A stretch of 64,000 nucleotides of DNA from Diphasiastrum complanatum (taxonomy: Eukaryota > Streptophyta > Lycopodiopsida > Lycopodiales > Lycopodiaceae), in NCBI GenBank assembly GCA_029204225.1, contig CM055092.1, positions 88,325,666 to 88,389,665 on the forward strand, given 5' to 3'. Of this stretch, positions 12,371 through 23,814 are shown in pieces. A program made the translations under genes and the position numbers. Within the stretch, counting starts at the first letter, position 1. Each line of letters opens with the position of its first letter. The notes under the pieces are model-generated. The model was given only the letters and a program-made list of their open reading frames with translations. It made no database searches and was not told where the DNA came from.

Positions 12371-13091
12371 TTGCAACATATTTATGAAGTCGATTACGAG
12401 ACTAACGGCAAATACTTTATTTTTGATGTAAAATGGTTTAAGATCATCTATCGTGGAAGCAACGCCACGATTAGAAATGATAACTCAAAGTTTTTTCAAA
12501 TTGACTCAGCAAAATGTATATCGATGGACTCTCATGACACTTTAGTATTGCCAGGACATTGCGAACAAGTGAGACTCTAAAATTTTAATGTCATTAATAT
12601 TCGGGATCCAATTATTTATGTATCAATTTTATAAGACTAACTTAATTTTTTTTAATTCTTTGGCAGATTATATTCCATCCAGATCGAATAGCCCAAGATG
12701 GTGGTATGTGATCCAACTTAATGCAAGAAAGCGACGTGTGTTTGAAGGAAAATATATTGTTGAATTGGATACACACGACGATTTGGCAACGTTTTGGAAG
12801 AACCTGAACCACTCATCCAAACTCCAAATGATGTCGAAATGATGGGAGAAGAAGGTACAAATGAAAATGATGAGATTCCTACGATCGTACAAGACCAAAT
12901 TGGGGGGTAATTTGAGGCCCCCACGTTTGGATAGGATAGAATTAGAAGAAGAGGAGATTGAATATGAGGGTAGCTCACATCATCAAAGAGACACGATCAG
13001 AAATTTACGATTATACCTAGACCTAGATTCATATGAGTGTCAAGACTTGTGTGATGACGAAAATGATGTAAATGATGAGAATAATCTATGA
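12371..13091 (+). pseudogene. CACTA-type transposon relic (DUF4216-like)
   Basis: The plus strand reads FDVKWFKIIYRG, IDSAKCISMDSHDT and LVLPGHCEQV (about 12420-12575). After a break comes WWYVIQLNARKRRVFEG (about 12699-12750), then an acidic tail. The order (a hydrophobic FDVKW-type strand, a Q-V end, then a tryptophan-rich WW-VV strand) is the pattern I know from DUF4216, the domain C-terminal to the TNP2 transposase in plant En/Spm (CACTA) elements. A frame change and an intervening stop separate the two parts, so it is not functional. No CACTA termini or TNP2 domain were found nearby. The assignment rests on recalled family patterns, not on a search. Confidence 0.5.
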
Positions 13092-13715
13092 TTATCTATC
13101 ATTCTTTTTTTTATATTCATCGCAATACTTTTTATGTATACTTTTATTGATAGAGTTGAATGTGATAATTATAATACCCAAACCTTGCGGTTATGTCCTA
13201 TTTCATAATGTCACCACATATTCCCCCCCTGTGGCATGTAGGTTTTTCCATGCAAGTTGGAAAGATTAGAACCTCGCCTTTAACGGGAGAAAAGTAAGGG
13301 CTAACACCTTCCTAGGATTGGGGATTTCAATTATCTACATTTCACCTTTGCATATTAATTAATTGCTAGTGTATGCGATAAAATACGATATTGCTTTGAA
13401 CAAAATAAAACTTTATGAATTACATTTAATTTCTTACTTTGTTAGATAACGTATTCTAATAATAAAACAAATTGAAACAACACAAACTCACCGGTAAACT
13501 CACTCGAAGCTTAAGAGCAAACGTGCAATTGCTCGCTCTTTAAACGCTTGCTCTCTCTTTTTTGAATATTTTTGTCACATGCACAAGCAATCAAAAAAAT
13601 AACACTATATTACACAATTGAACCATTATTATAAGCAAACTCAAACATACAATTACCATCAAACACTATCTAGTCATCTACTTCTCTAAATCTTAATCAA
13701 AACACACTCACACAC

Positions 13716-13718
<3 letters not shown>
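13092..13718. other. No gene seen
   Basis: AT-rich non-coding sequence. Its last 100 bp (from about 13600) already resembles the spacers found between the CT tracts that follow. Confidence 0.4.

Positions 13719-13803
<85 letters not shown>
13719..13803 (+). repeat. (CT)n microsatellite, 85 bp
   Basis: Uninterrupted CT dinucleotide tract, the first of five within 1.2 kb. It is preceded by a short CA-rich run. Confidence 0.98.
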
Positions 13804-13806
<3 letters not shown>

Positions 13807-13903
13807 CTAATATAAATTTTCTATCAAAAACTATTCATTTATCTATCACTCTTAAATACCCTAAACTAATGCATAATACAAAACACGCGCACACACACAC
13901 ATA

Positions 13904-14007
<104 letters not shown>

Positions 14008-14091
14008 TAGTCCAAAATAAATATAAATTTAATAATCTATTACTACCATATTTATCTATAATCTTAAATTTTAAATCAATGCAAAATGTTA

Positions 14092-14250
<159 letters not shown>

Positions 14251-14484
14251 TTATAAATCTAACAATCTATTACTACCCAACACTATGTATATCTATTTGT
14301 CTATTAACCTAAATTATAGATCAATGCAAATTTCAAAACACATACACATCCTCTCAACACACATACACTATCTTAAATAATTCTAACAATCTATTATAAA
14401 CAATATTTATAATCTTCTATCAAACAGTATCTATTTATCTATCACTCTTAAATACTCTAAACTAATGCACAATACAAAACACAC

Positions 14485-14644
<160 letters not shown>

Positions 14645-14788
14645 CCTAAATAAATATAAATCTAACAATCTATTACTACCATAGATTATGTATTTATCTA
14701 TAATCTTAAATTCTACATCAATGCAAATTGTTAAACATTATCTTAAATAATTCTAACAATCTATTATAAACATTATAAAAAATCAATC

Positions 14789-14939
<151 letters not shown>

Positions 14940-15140
14940 TAAAACAAACAAACAAACACCAACCTCAAACAAACAAACAAAAATCAAGCACCAGCCTCAA
15001 ACAATGATCTTCAAGCACTAATCTTGAAGCACCCTCAAGCACTGGTCTTCAATCGCCCTCAATCGCTCCAAAGACGCTCAAATCTGCAAAAAACAAAGTG
15101 AGAGAGAAGGCGCTGGATCGCGCGAATTCTAAGATTGAAA

Positions 15141-15510
15141 TAGACGTCGAAATCTAACGTCCTCCAAACACGTCGGAATCCGACGTCTGTGCCCACTCAG
15201 GCCTGGACAACAGGTGCTAGATGTCGTGGACAGGCTTTTTGGCTTGTCGACGTGGACGTCGGATTCCGACGTCCGTCGCATTCTGATGTCACGTCGGATT
15301 ACACGTATTTTTTTTTTTTAATCTATGGCAGGTCATATCCACGTCTGCAAGTCGGAATCCAACATGTCGGATTCCGCCGTGCCTTTGAAAAATTGGTTGT
15401 TGCCCATATTTCCCGATCGCCGGACTCTGGGACGTCGGACTTCGACATGTCAGATTGCGACGGATTATGAAATTTTCGCGCATACGTCGGACGCCCACGT
15501 CGGAATCTAC
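15141..15510. repeat. Cluster of short palindromes around TCGGAATCCGA
   Basis: Within about 370 bp the core GTCGGAATCCGAC, or its equivalent GTCGGATTCCGAC, recurs in perfect or degenerate form. Copies lie near 15146, 15171, 15255, 15290, 15350, 15368, 15436, 15484 and 15498. The surrounding sequence is GC-richer than its neighbours and rich in CGTCGG. There is no coherent ORF on either strand. It may be the end of a DNA transposon with repeated transposase-binding sites, or a locally amplified satellite-like unit. Confidence 0.7.
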
Positions 15511-17170
15511 GCGATATGTTATTGTGCACATTATACATGCATGTTTCTTGTTGTTTGTAGCACTAGAAGATAAATGCAGATTTCTAACCACACCATGATG
15601 ATGCATATATACAAGACAACTTTAAAATTAGAATGGCCTAATTGTTGATGCCATAACTCAGTATTCATAGATTTTTAACTAATGCTCAATGCATGTTCAT
15701 GACTAAAAATATGTAAATTCTTGTCTCTATTGGCTTTAAAATTATCCTTACTTTTGGTCCAGGATAGTTTGGTCCAGGATAGTACAATGCTTAGAATTGA
15801 ACAAGGCTTGATATCCTTGGTAAAAAAAACAACTTGCTTATGGATAATAGATTCTTGGTAAGCTTAATTGGCACATAAGGCACACCTTGAAGTATTATGG
15901 TTACTCCATCCAAAAATTTAAGGAGAATGACCATTTCATGTGAGCTTGCGTCACCAAAGAAAATGTATTGTGAGTTTGACTACTTCAACTCTATGAAAGG
16001 TGTGATATGGAGAGTCTATGATATGAACTCAATTGACCTCTCTTACTCACCCTCTTTGCTTCACACTCTTTAAGTCTCTCATATGTGACTTATTGCAAAT
16101 AAATATATACTATAAGAATAATTTACAAGATTTAGTTAGCTATAATAGTAATTAACATAGCTTAGACAACTTTAGAGAGTACATAGAGAACGAGGTGTAA
16201 TTGGATAGTGAGAGAAGATTTGTTGTGCAATGATTCAAATATGACACAATTATTTATATGATGATTGAAATGGGTCCCACACCATGAGATCTTCAATATT
16301 AGTGGTAATATGGAAAATCCGAATAACGAGAAAAGTGCTACTTATTCAAATTTTGGCTTATTTATTTTTCTACTTATTCAAATTTTGGCTTATTTTGGCA
16401 AAAACTCTCATAGTCGGTATTTTTTGGCTTTTTGATTTTCTTTTGTTTGACTTAACAATTTTGGCTTTCTTATTTTCTTTTAAAAAGAAGCTGAATTTTG
16501 CGATTTTCTATGAGTCTCCCTTTTTGCACTTTTTGACTTTGCAAGATTCTTTGTATTTTTGCATACTGTCATTGTTGCAGATTGAAGGGCAACATGCCCA
16601 TCCTAGGCATTCTGCCCTTCAAATGAAGGGCATTTAAATAATGCACTCTTCAAACATGACAGGGAAAGAAATGGGCATTCCTTCATTTTTAAGGGAAATT
16701 TTCAAAACCATACCTGTGAATATATATATAGATCATGGTTTAAGTAAAGAATACCTTGTTTTTATATGCTCTACTTGTTTAATCAATCATCAATGTATAG
16801 TTTGAAGGGTGAAACTAGGTTATACCATTCAAAGCATATTTTCTTGGAGGGTAGAGTTGCCCTTCAATCTACAGCACTCCATAGTGTTCAAAAATGCATG
16901 CATATTTGTAGTATTTACATTACTACCAACTTATTTCAAGTAGGCTTTCAAATGAATAAGATATTTACAAGGTGTTGAAGGATCCCACAAGACCTTGGCA
17001 AGTCATCTTCTTCTCCAGATTGACCCCTTTTTTCCATCTCCCACTACTCGGATGCAAACATGAAGTGAGCAAGAGAAAGATTGGCAATGTATTTCGATGT
17101 TCCAATGCAGTGAGAATCTTGGTTGTGTGTTGAACAAAATCATTACGTGCCATGAGTCTCACTTCCACAA
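15511..17170. other. No gene seen
   Basis: AT-rich intergenic sequence downstream of the P450. The T-rich ORF at 16284-16637 is a composition artefact. A small hairpin with arms GAAGGGCA and TGCCCTTC lies at about 16584-16619. A tightly positioned terminator or polyadenylation signal for the P450 could not be fixed. Confidence 0.4.
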
Positions 17171-17706
17171 GTGAAAAATACTTTATCAGATGTACTTTGT
17201 CTGCTATAGAATTTACATATACGGTTCAAACTGAATAAGTGTGATTAGAAAATGGCTCAAAATCACACAATCTGAGACGGCCACCTTTTTCGTTTCTCTT
17301 GTACTTGATCGTATCATGCTTTGTGATAAATGAGCTGAACATCTCCAATTTCATGTTTTACATCAGAACAAAGCACATGGATCTGCACTATCATCATGTT
17401 AGATATAAAACGAATTAAGAAAAACATATGATGCTTGAATTAGTTACAACATATCACAAGAAATTATCCATCACAAAGAAGCGTAGATTCGTCCACTGCC
17501 TAGGAATTCAAAGATTAGTAAGAAAATAGGATAAATCATGCAGGCATGTAGAAATTAGGTCAAAATTGAGGCACATAGATAGTAAAGAGTGATGAAAATG
17601 AGAGTTAGCAGCTGTAGCTCAGTGTGATTATCTTCATTCATCTGTAGCTTATGCTATCGTGATTTTGTACAAGACTGCTTAGCTGGCTGCACGTAATAGA
17701 CTTACA

Positions 17707-19516
17707 TCAATAAAGGCTGGCTTTTAGGCGAGGAGTGGCAATCAGATGCAATGGCTCATCCAATATCATTGAATTGAATGCCTGGATCATTGGAATGTCT
17801 TTCACAGACTTGCCATGAGGTGGTGACCATTCAAAGCTGTGAATTAACCTTGACAAACCGAGCAGAACCATGGATGTGCCTAATGATGCTCCTGGACAGC
17901 CTCGCCTTCCTGCTCCAAAAGGTACTATCCGGTATTCTGGATCAAATAGATCGACGTGTTTCTCCAAAAACCGATCGGGTCGAAACTCTAATGGCCTGTT
18001 CCAAGAGGCAGGATTCCTGCCAAGAGAATATGTATTGATAAGAATTCTTGTGTTCTTTGGAATGTGATAGCGGCCGGCTATTTCAGCATCATCGATTGCT
18101 ACATGTGGAATGAGAAAAGCGCCGACAGGATGTAGCCTGAAAACTTCTTTCAGAACGGCTCGTAAGTATTGAAATTGATCTAGATCTGATTCCTCCACCA
18201 CGCGTTCATATCCAACTACTCCATCAATCTCATTCCTCACTTTATGCATTATCTCTGGGTGTTGCATAAGCTCTGCAAGAGTCCACTCGCTCGTGATGGA
18301 CGACGTGTCTGTACCGGCGGCAACCATATCCTGCGATATCAAATAGTCGTTAGAACATATTTCCAGCATTAAGGAAAAAAATCCCTATAATATGCTTCTG
18401 TCTCTGTTGACATAAATTTCTAGCAATAGGCCGGAAGATTGTCTGTATAATGTGTTTTAACTACAAGCAAGTAAAGATCATATTAGGCGTGGTCTGCTTG
18501 CATTATATTATATCAGATACGAATATCAATGACACTGAAAATCATACAGCTTCTTACTAAGTACACGTTCAAGGTGGATAGTAGCGTACACCGATAATGG
18601 CTTTAATAGTTTCATCGCAAAGACATTCTTGACCGTTCTCCCCCGGAAGAGACAACAGAACGTCGATAAATGTATTAGTTTCGTTCAATCCTTTCCTTCC
18701 ACGCTTTCGATGCTCTGCAAGAATAGCTTCATAAATTTCATCGGATCGCTTCATGATCTTTTGCATGCGACGTTCATGACCTTGGAGGTCTAATGGCCTC
18801 AGAAATGGAAGATAGTCAGCCATGTTGAAGGAGTTGACGAGCGAGAAAGCTTCGTAGATCATCTTCTTATACTCGGCTGCATCTTCTGGTCCTGCATTTC
18901 CAGGCCCGAAGAACCTCTTGCCTAGCAGCATCCGAGTAAGATTATTGCTAGACAACGCACCTAGTTTATCTCTCAAATTGATCGGCTTATTCAATTTATG
19001 GTCTTCCATAATAGAGCGCACCAAGCACTGTGCCTCTTCTATCCTTCCCTGTTGAAAATAATCCAATCTCTTTGGAGTTAGAAGCTCCATGGTGCATATC
19101 TTGCGCATTTTTCTCCAGTGTGAGCCGTATGGTGCGAAGGCAATGTCTTTGTTTCTATACGTGAAATATTCAGAAGCTATATTTTTGGGCCTTGATGCGA
19201 AAACGTGGTCCTGCTTCTTCAATATTTCCTTCACAAACGAAGGGTCGTCCGTCACGACAGCAGGCACATTTCCAAGCTGAAGATACACAACAGGCCCGTA
19301 GATCTTTGTCAAGTTCATCATTCCACAATGTGGAAGCGCTCCAACCTGTAGAAGGTTTCCTACGATGGGCCAAGGATGAGGACCAGGTGGTAACCGTGGA
19401 CGATTTCTTTCTCTGCGCTTGTGCGTATAGTCATAGATCAAAACTGCAACAAAAGTTCCTACAAGTAGCATGACAAATGATCTGAACGCATATAGAAATG
19501 GATAGAGTACATCCAT
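17707..19516 (-). CDS. CYP703: Cytochrome P450, CYP703-like (two exons)
   Basis: Exon 1 is 19516-18590 and exon 2 is 18330-17707, encoding 516 residues, the usual length of a plant A-type P450. Seen: an N-terminal membrane anchor (about residues 11-29), a basic stretch and LPPGP hinge (42-46), the I-helix AGTDTS (314-319), the ExxR pair E371/R374, FRPDRF (425-430), and the haem loop PFGAGRRGCPG with Cys454 as ligand. NLTRMLLGKRFFGP, FIDVLLSLPGENG and the C-terminal PRLKASLY are hallmarks I associate with CYP703. The single phase-0 intron just before the I-helix DM also fits that family. Known members sit in the ER membrane, hydroxylate medium-chain fatty acids in-chain and supply sporopollenin for pollen or spore walls. 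The start ATG is followed directly by the anchor. No break is seen, so it is probably functional. P450 identity is near certain; CYP703 rather than a sister family is likely. Confidence 0.9.
18331..18589 (-). other. P450 intron (phase 0, 259 bp)
   Basis: The donor is GGT|GTACGC at 18590/18589 and the acceptor is ATCGCAG|GAT at 18331/18330. This joins the codon for Gly309 to Asp310 in frame, at the intron position shared by many A-type plant P450s just before the I-helix. An alternative donor one codon earlier (ATCG|GTGTAC) would shift the frame, so the given one is preferred. Confidence 0.85.
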
Positions 19517-20640
19517 AGTCTTGCCTCTTTACCCCTACAATTTTGCAGTCTACTATCGACCAATAAAAACCTCAATACACTCTTTCAATGAGCTTAAAAA
19601 AGATTGCTAGATGCAGGAGATATCACAAGGAACCATTTGGAGAAAACAATGCACACTGAAGAGCCTCTTTAACAGTTAGCTGTCTATCGAATTGTTGAAG
19701 ACTATAGCGATGGTGTAAAATTTTACAACTAACCAATAAAAGTGAGGAAGATTGATACAGGACCACCCCAAAAGCAACCGAAAAAGCTTCACAAAAATAT
19801 GAACAGTGCTGGATCTTGCTAATCTCAATACTTAGCGCAACCATCATTGGCAACGAATTTCATCAGCTTAAAATCCACAACAAAACTCTGACATCTGTCA
19901 TTAATAAGCAAAATTCACGAACATTATTACACCTGCATTTGCTGTCAAGGAGCTCCAAAATCCCTGCAAACGACTGCTACAGCTAGATCACCCGCATTGC
20001 TAAGTAAATCGACTGCCATATAGTTGTAAATCACATATAATAGACAACTGAAAGGCGATCTTAAAGTTGGTGAATATTTACTGGATGTCAGGAGTTGGAA
20101 GTTCAATCAGCGGCGCAATACAAGAGAAAAGACAAAGCGGCATGAATGTAGCTGAGAAACGGAATTGGGTATTGGGCTTGGATAATCAATACTGTGTTAT
20201 GTATCCACAGGAAGAAGAAGAATGGGAATGGATGATCAATAATGTAGCCACCACCCGAAGAAAGGTAGAATGGTGTAGCCCATGTTCCTCTTTCCACACA
20301 ACGCCAGCCATACCAGTTACCCTACACCACAAGGACATGGCTCCCACTCTTCTTTTCTTTTTTTCTTTTTCTTGCAGAATCTCTACTTTTCCTCATTAAA
20401 AAGCACAATCTGTATGTACTTTTTTGCAAACTGAGGTGCTGCTCTTTCCACGCTGCAGGTCAATACAGCCTCCCCAACGGTTGCCACCTGGCATGTCCCA
20501 GAGTGCTCCATGTTAAGTTTTTGAGAGTGTTCAATTAGTGTCAAACTAATTATTATGTTTATTAATGCACATGTGAAAAAAGTCAAGGTACCCATTACTC
20601 AATGTAATGAATGAGCTGGGCATAGGCCATTCTACCCGGT
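19517..20640. other. Upstream region of the P450, no gene seen
   Basis: This region should contain the P450 promoter. I see a CCAAT-type pentamer in reverse orientation about 45 bp upstream of the ATG (19559-19563) but no convincing TATA box. The plus-strand ORF at 20067-20399 has no recognisable domain and is judged to be chance. Confidence 0.4.
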
Positions 20641-21108
20641 TCTTCGTGCCCCCCACTGGAAATCCTTACTGGGCAAAACGGGCCTCTGCCCAGCCCATTC
20701 CATAGTACCTTAGGGTTTCTTATTACAAAAATTTAGAATTCGGTTTATTTCTCAATGCTTACCAAATTTGTGGAACCTACCACTAGTTAACTACACTACC
20801 TATGCATGTATCTACCTATAAGTAAGCTAGTTCTATGTAAGCCCTTGATACTAGCTAGTTAGTTAGATAAAGGCCCTTTTTTTAAAAAAAATTAATAGGG
20901 GTCTAAGTACAAGTCTTATGGCTTATACATTTAATTATCTAGATCCACATTAGATAACTTACAGTATGACGCAATGCCAAAGTGTAACTTTTTGTTTTCT
21001 TAGTGATTGGTTCTGTAAAAAACATGATAGAAGGCTTTTTGTTTTCTTAGTGATTAGTTCTACTTTTGAACTTAATAGAATGGTAGACCTTCCAACAAAT
21101 TTTCAAGT

Positions 21109-21197
21109 GGACATTAAATGATTAGCTACCACATAGCACATGAACCTTGTGACAGAATTTTCATGTGCCATGTGGCAACTTGTCATTGGATGTCTCC
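21109..21197. repeat. Imperfect inverted repeat (fold-back), arms about 36 bp
   Basis: The left arm (21109-21144) and right arm (21160-21197) are reverse complements with about seven mismatches, separated by a 15-bp loop. Examples are AGCACATGAA in the left arm against TTCATGTGCC in the right. It could be a fold-back or MITE-like element or a small hairpin precursor. It lies in gene-free AT-rich sequence. Confidence 0.7.
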
Positions 21198-21479
21198 ATT
21201 AAAATAATGGCATTAAGTTTAATGCTAAGCCCTCCATCAAGTTTAGTGCATAAGGTTTTAGGTTCTCAGGGGATGACCTTTCTATGGAACACTCAACTCT
21301 AGGGACTTATTCTCTTTGAGATCTTTTTTGTAACACAATGTGGTATTGTATATCAATCTACTTTGTGCATTTGAAAACTCAAGATTATGTACAAGTTGTT
21401 GAGTGCAATTTTGATTGTCATTGAATTTGATTGTGGCATTTCTTTGGCTTCAACAATGCATGTGCCAATAATTTCTACT

Positions 21480-23340
21480 TTAACTATTGAATCATAAATG
21501 CACTCATCAATTGCACCATGCTATTGGTCTCTTATTAAGAAAGAAGACATATTTGGATAATCTACCACAAAGGTCTCCAACAAAATTAGCATCATAGAAT
21601 CCAATAAGCTCATTTGATTGAGTGCTCCCACTATTATATATGGCAAAGACTTAGTGCACAATTCACTAATTTTTTAAGATTTTTAGAAATCCTTTTGGCA
21701 ACATTACGATGTAGCTTTTGTAGGTAGTTATTGGTGAGAGAATTTTGTAAACATTATGTTTGGTTCTAAGTCGTCTATCGTTTCAAATGTGAGGCCTCCA
21801 ATAGTTTCTCGATAGAAAATTCAATGAATATCGCCATCATCAAGCTTATCAAGGAGCAAAGTGAGCTTTTGCCCTATTTATCTACAACCATAAGAAAAAA
21901 TTGACATTCTCGAAACCACTTTTTTTTTAAATATGAGAAATATATGTTCTTTGATATGCTAAAATTTATTTTTTGGATTCCCTAATAAATCTCAAGTCCA
22001 CAAAAGATTCCATAATCTCCAAATATGGATACTATTAACTTTGCATTTTCTTCATTTTAATAGATGCAAAGATTTGCAAGGTTGGGGGCTTTAAACAATA
22101 TCTCATGAGTAATGCATTAAATTTTGTATTTCCTCATGATTCTTGTTCAAGTCCGCTTGTTCAAGTCCATCAATACCTTTCATACGATAGAATCTAGAAC
22201 TCATCTTGTTTCCCTTAACATATTAATATGGTTGTTTCATAAAAAACCTTAATGGGCTTTGAATCCTTTTATTTTGATGGCCATGTTTGTATTTCATAAA
22301 TTTTTTATCTAATGCCCATCCTTGAAGTATCTAGTCTTGTTTTTTTTAGTGAAACATGGTCTTCATCCATCGTTGTTTGCCATCTTTTTGCTTCTTTGTA
22401 ACTTATTGTCTCTCCATAAGTTTTTGGCTCTTCATTTTTCTCTATAAAGCATTTGTAGGAGGCCTTGACATTTGAGGAACTCCCACTCTATAAGTACGCT
22501 TTCAAAAAATGCTTTCCATTTTATGTCTTCCATTTCTAGGTCCACATAGAGCAATAGAAACCTTCCAAATGGACCTCGATGATGTAACATACACAAACTT
22601 CCATAATGTGAACATATACTCTAGTTGCCCATATGGTAGTCTTAAAAGCATGCTATTGGCCGGTGAAATCACCACCATAGCCAAAATGGCCACCTAGGCA
22701 CAAACTCTAATGTGAACATATACTCTAGTTGCCCATATGGTAGTCTTAAAGGCATGCTATTGGCTCGTGAAATCACCCACCATAGCCAAAATGGCCACCT
22801 AGGCACAAACTCCTATAATTTGAACATAAACTCAAACATTGATAATTTCTTACTTGGAATTCCTTATAGGCCTCTTTTTTGGTCAAGATTTCCTCAAATA
22901 TCCCATTGATTATTGGCTCCTGCCAGTATTTAAATCAAGTTCATGGCCTTCTTTCTCGTTGAGGTCATTCATGGGATTTATGAATGCATCTTGCATATAT
23001 TCTTCTATATGCCTTCTTGTGAATAAGAAGGGAGTAAGAGATAAGGCAGAGATACAAAAAAAAAATCTAAGAAGGCAACCCTTTCTTTTAGATAATTGGT
23101 GCTTCTTCATCATTATCATCCTCCACACATGTTTATGTTTCTCTTGTTCCATTTGTTTATGTAGATTGAATCTTTTTCACCTTGAACTCCAAGACATACG
23201 ACAAGGACTTTGAACTTCTTATTTTGCATACCAATACACCACATCATGACTTCTTATTATTTTTCTGTTGATTGGATCTTGTAGTCGAAATGCCTTGCTA
23301 GACTCACTATAGCCCACAAATATGAGGTTTTCACTGTTTC
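21480..23340 (-). pseudogene. Strongly decayed copia relic
   Basis: Minus-strand copia blocks remain at both ends. Near 23335-23215 one reads FVGYSESSKAFRLQDP followed by SHDVV, the integrase C-terminal hinge. Near 21620-21520 one reads LIGFYDANFVGDL, SKYVFFLNKRPIAWCN of the RNase H domain. The reverse transcriptase between them is not readable, so it has either decayed or been replaced. A 104-bp tandem duplication lies within (22605-22812). No LTR was assigned. Confidence 0.7.
22605..22812. repeat. Tandem duplication, 2 x 104 bp
   Basis: The segment starting AATGTGAACATATACTCTAG at 22605 recurs at 22709 with only a handful of substitutions and a one-base insertion. The beginning of a third, more divergent copy follows at about 22816. 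It lies inside the decayed minus-strand copia. Confidence 0.95.
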
Positions 23341-23553
23341 AGCTGAGTTTATATCAATATGTGTTTGAAATGTGCACATACAAATCATATTTAAATGTTT
23401 CAGAATGTGCTACGGCAAATGGTGTTGTATGATCTATTGTCCTCATGTATGTTTTATAATGAATAGATATTGTAATGCTTGTGAATTCTCTCCAAAATTG
23501 TAGTCCAACTTTCTTTCTATCATCATGCTTTGCACGCACGTGCGCACGCGCGT

Positions 23554-23578
23554 GCACACACACACACACACACACACA
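23554..23578 (+). repeat. (CA)n microsatellite, short
   Basis: A 25-bp CA tract preceded by an alternating purine-pyrimidine GCACGCACGTGCGCACGCGCGTG-like run (from about 23531), a Z-DNA-prone composition. Confidence 0.9.
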
Positions 23579-23734
23579 ATCTAGATCAAGATAAATTTCA
23601 GCTTTAAGTTAAATTACCATTTTTTCTAAAAACTATTGTTAAAATGCATCCTTTGGCTAGTACTTCTAATAATGGGTGGCGTTGAGCTTGCACCCGAGGG
23701 TGAATGCAACACACATGCCAATCTTGCATGCAAG

Positions 23735-23814
23735 TGGTCATACTCGACTATTATTCGAGTTAGGTCGAGCCCAATGGTCATATTTGACTATTATCCAAGT
23801 TAGGTCCGGCCCTG
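23735..23814. repeat. Tandem duplication, 2 x 40 bp
   Basis: Two adjacent 40-bp copies start TGGTCATACTCGACTATTAT (23735) and TGGTCATATTTGACTATTAT (23775). They differ mainly by C-to-T type changes. Confidence 0.9.

Noticed and set aside
15189-15606. ORFs through the palindrome cluster on both strands
   Set aside because: Open frames in three registers result from the repeated CGTCGGAATC words. No protein family pattern.
16284-16637. 117-codon plus-strand ORF rich in Phe and Leu, resembling membrane segments
   Set aside because: The composition follows from a T-rich tract. There is no family pattern, and it lies in the P450 downstream region.
20067-20399. 110-codon plus-strand ORF upstream of the P450
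   Set aside because: No domain is recognised, and the frame on the other strand is open too. Judged chance.
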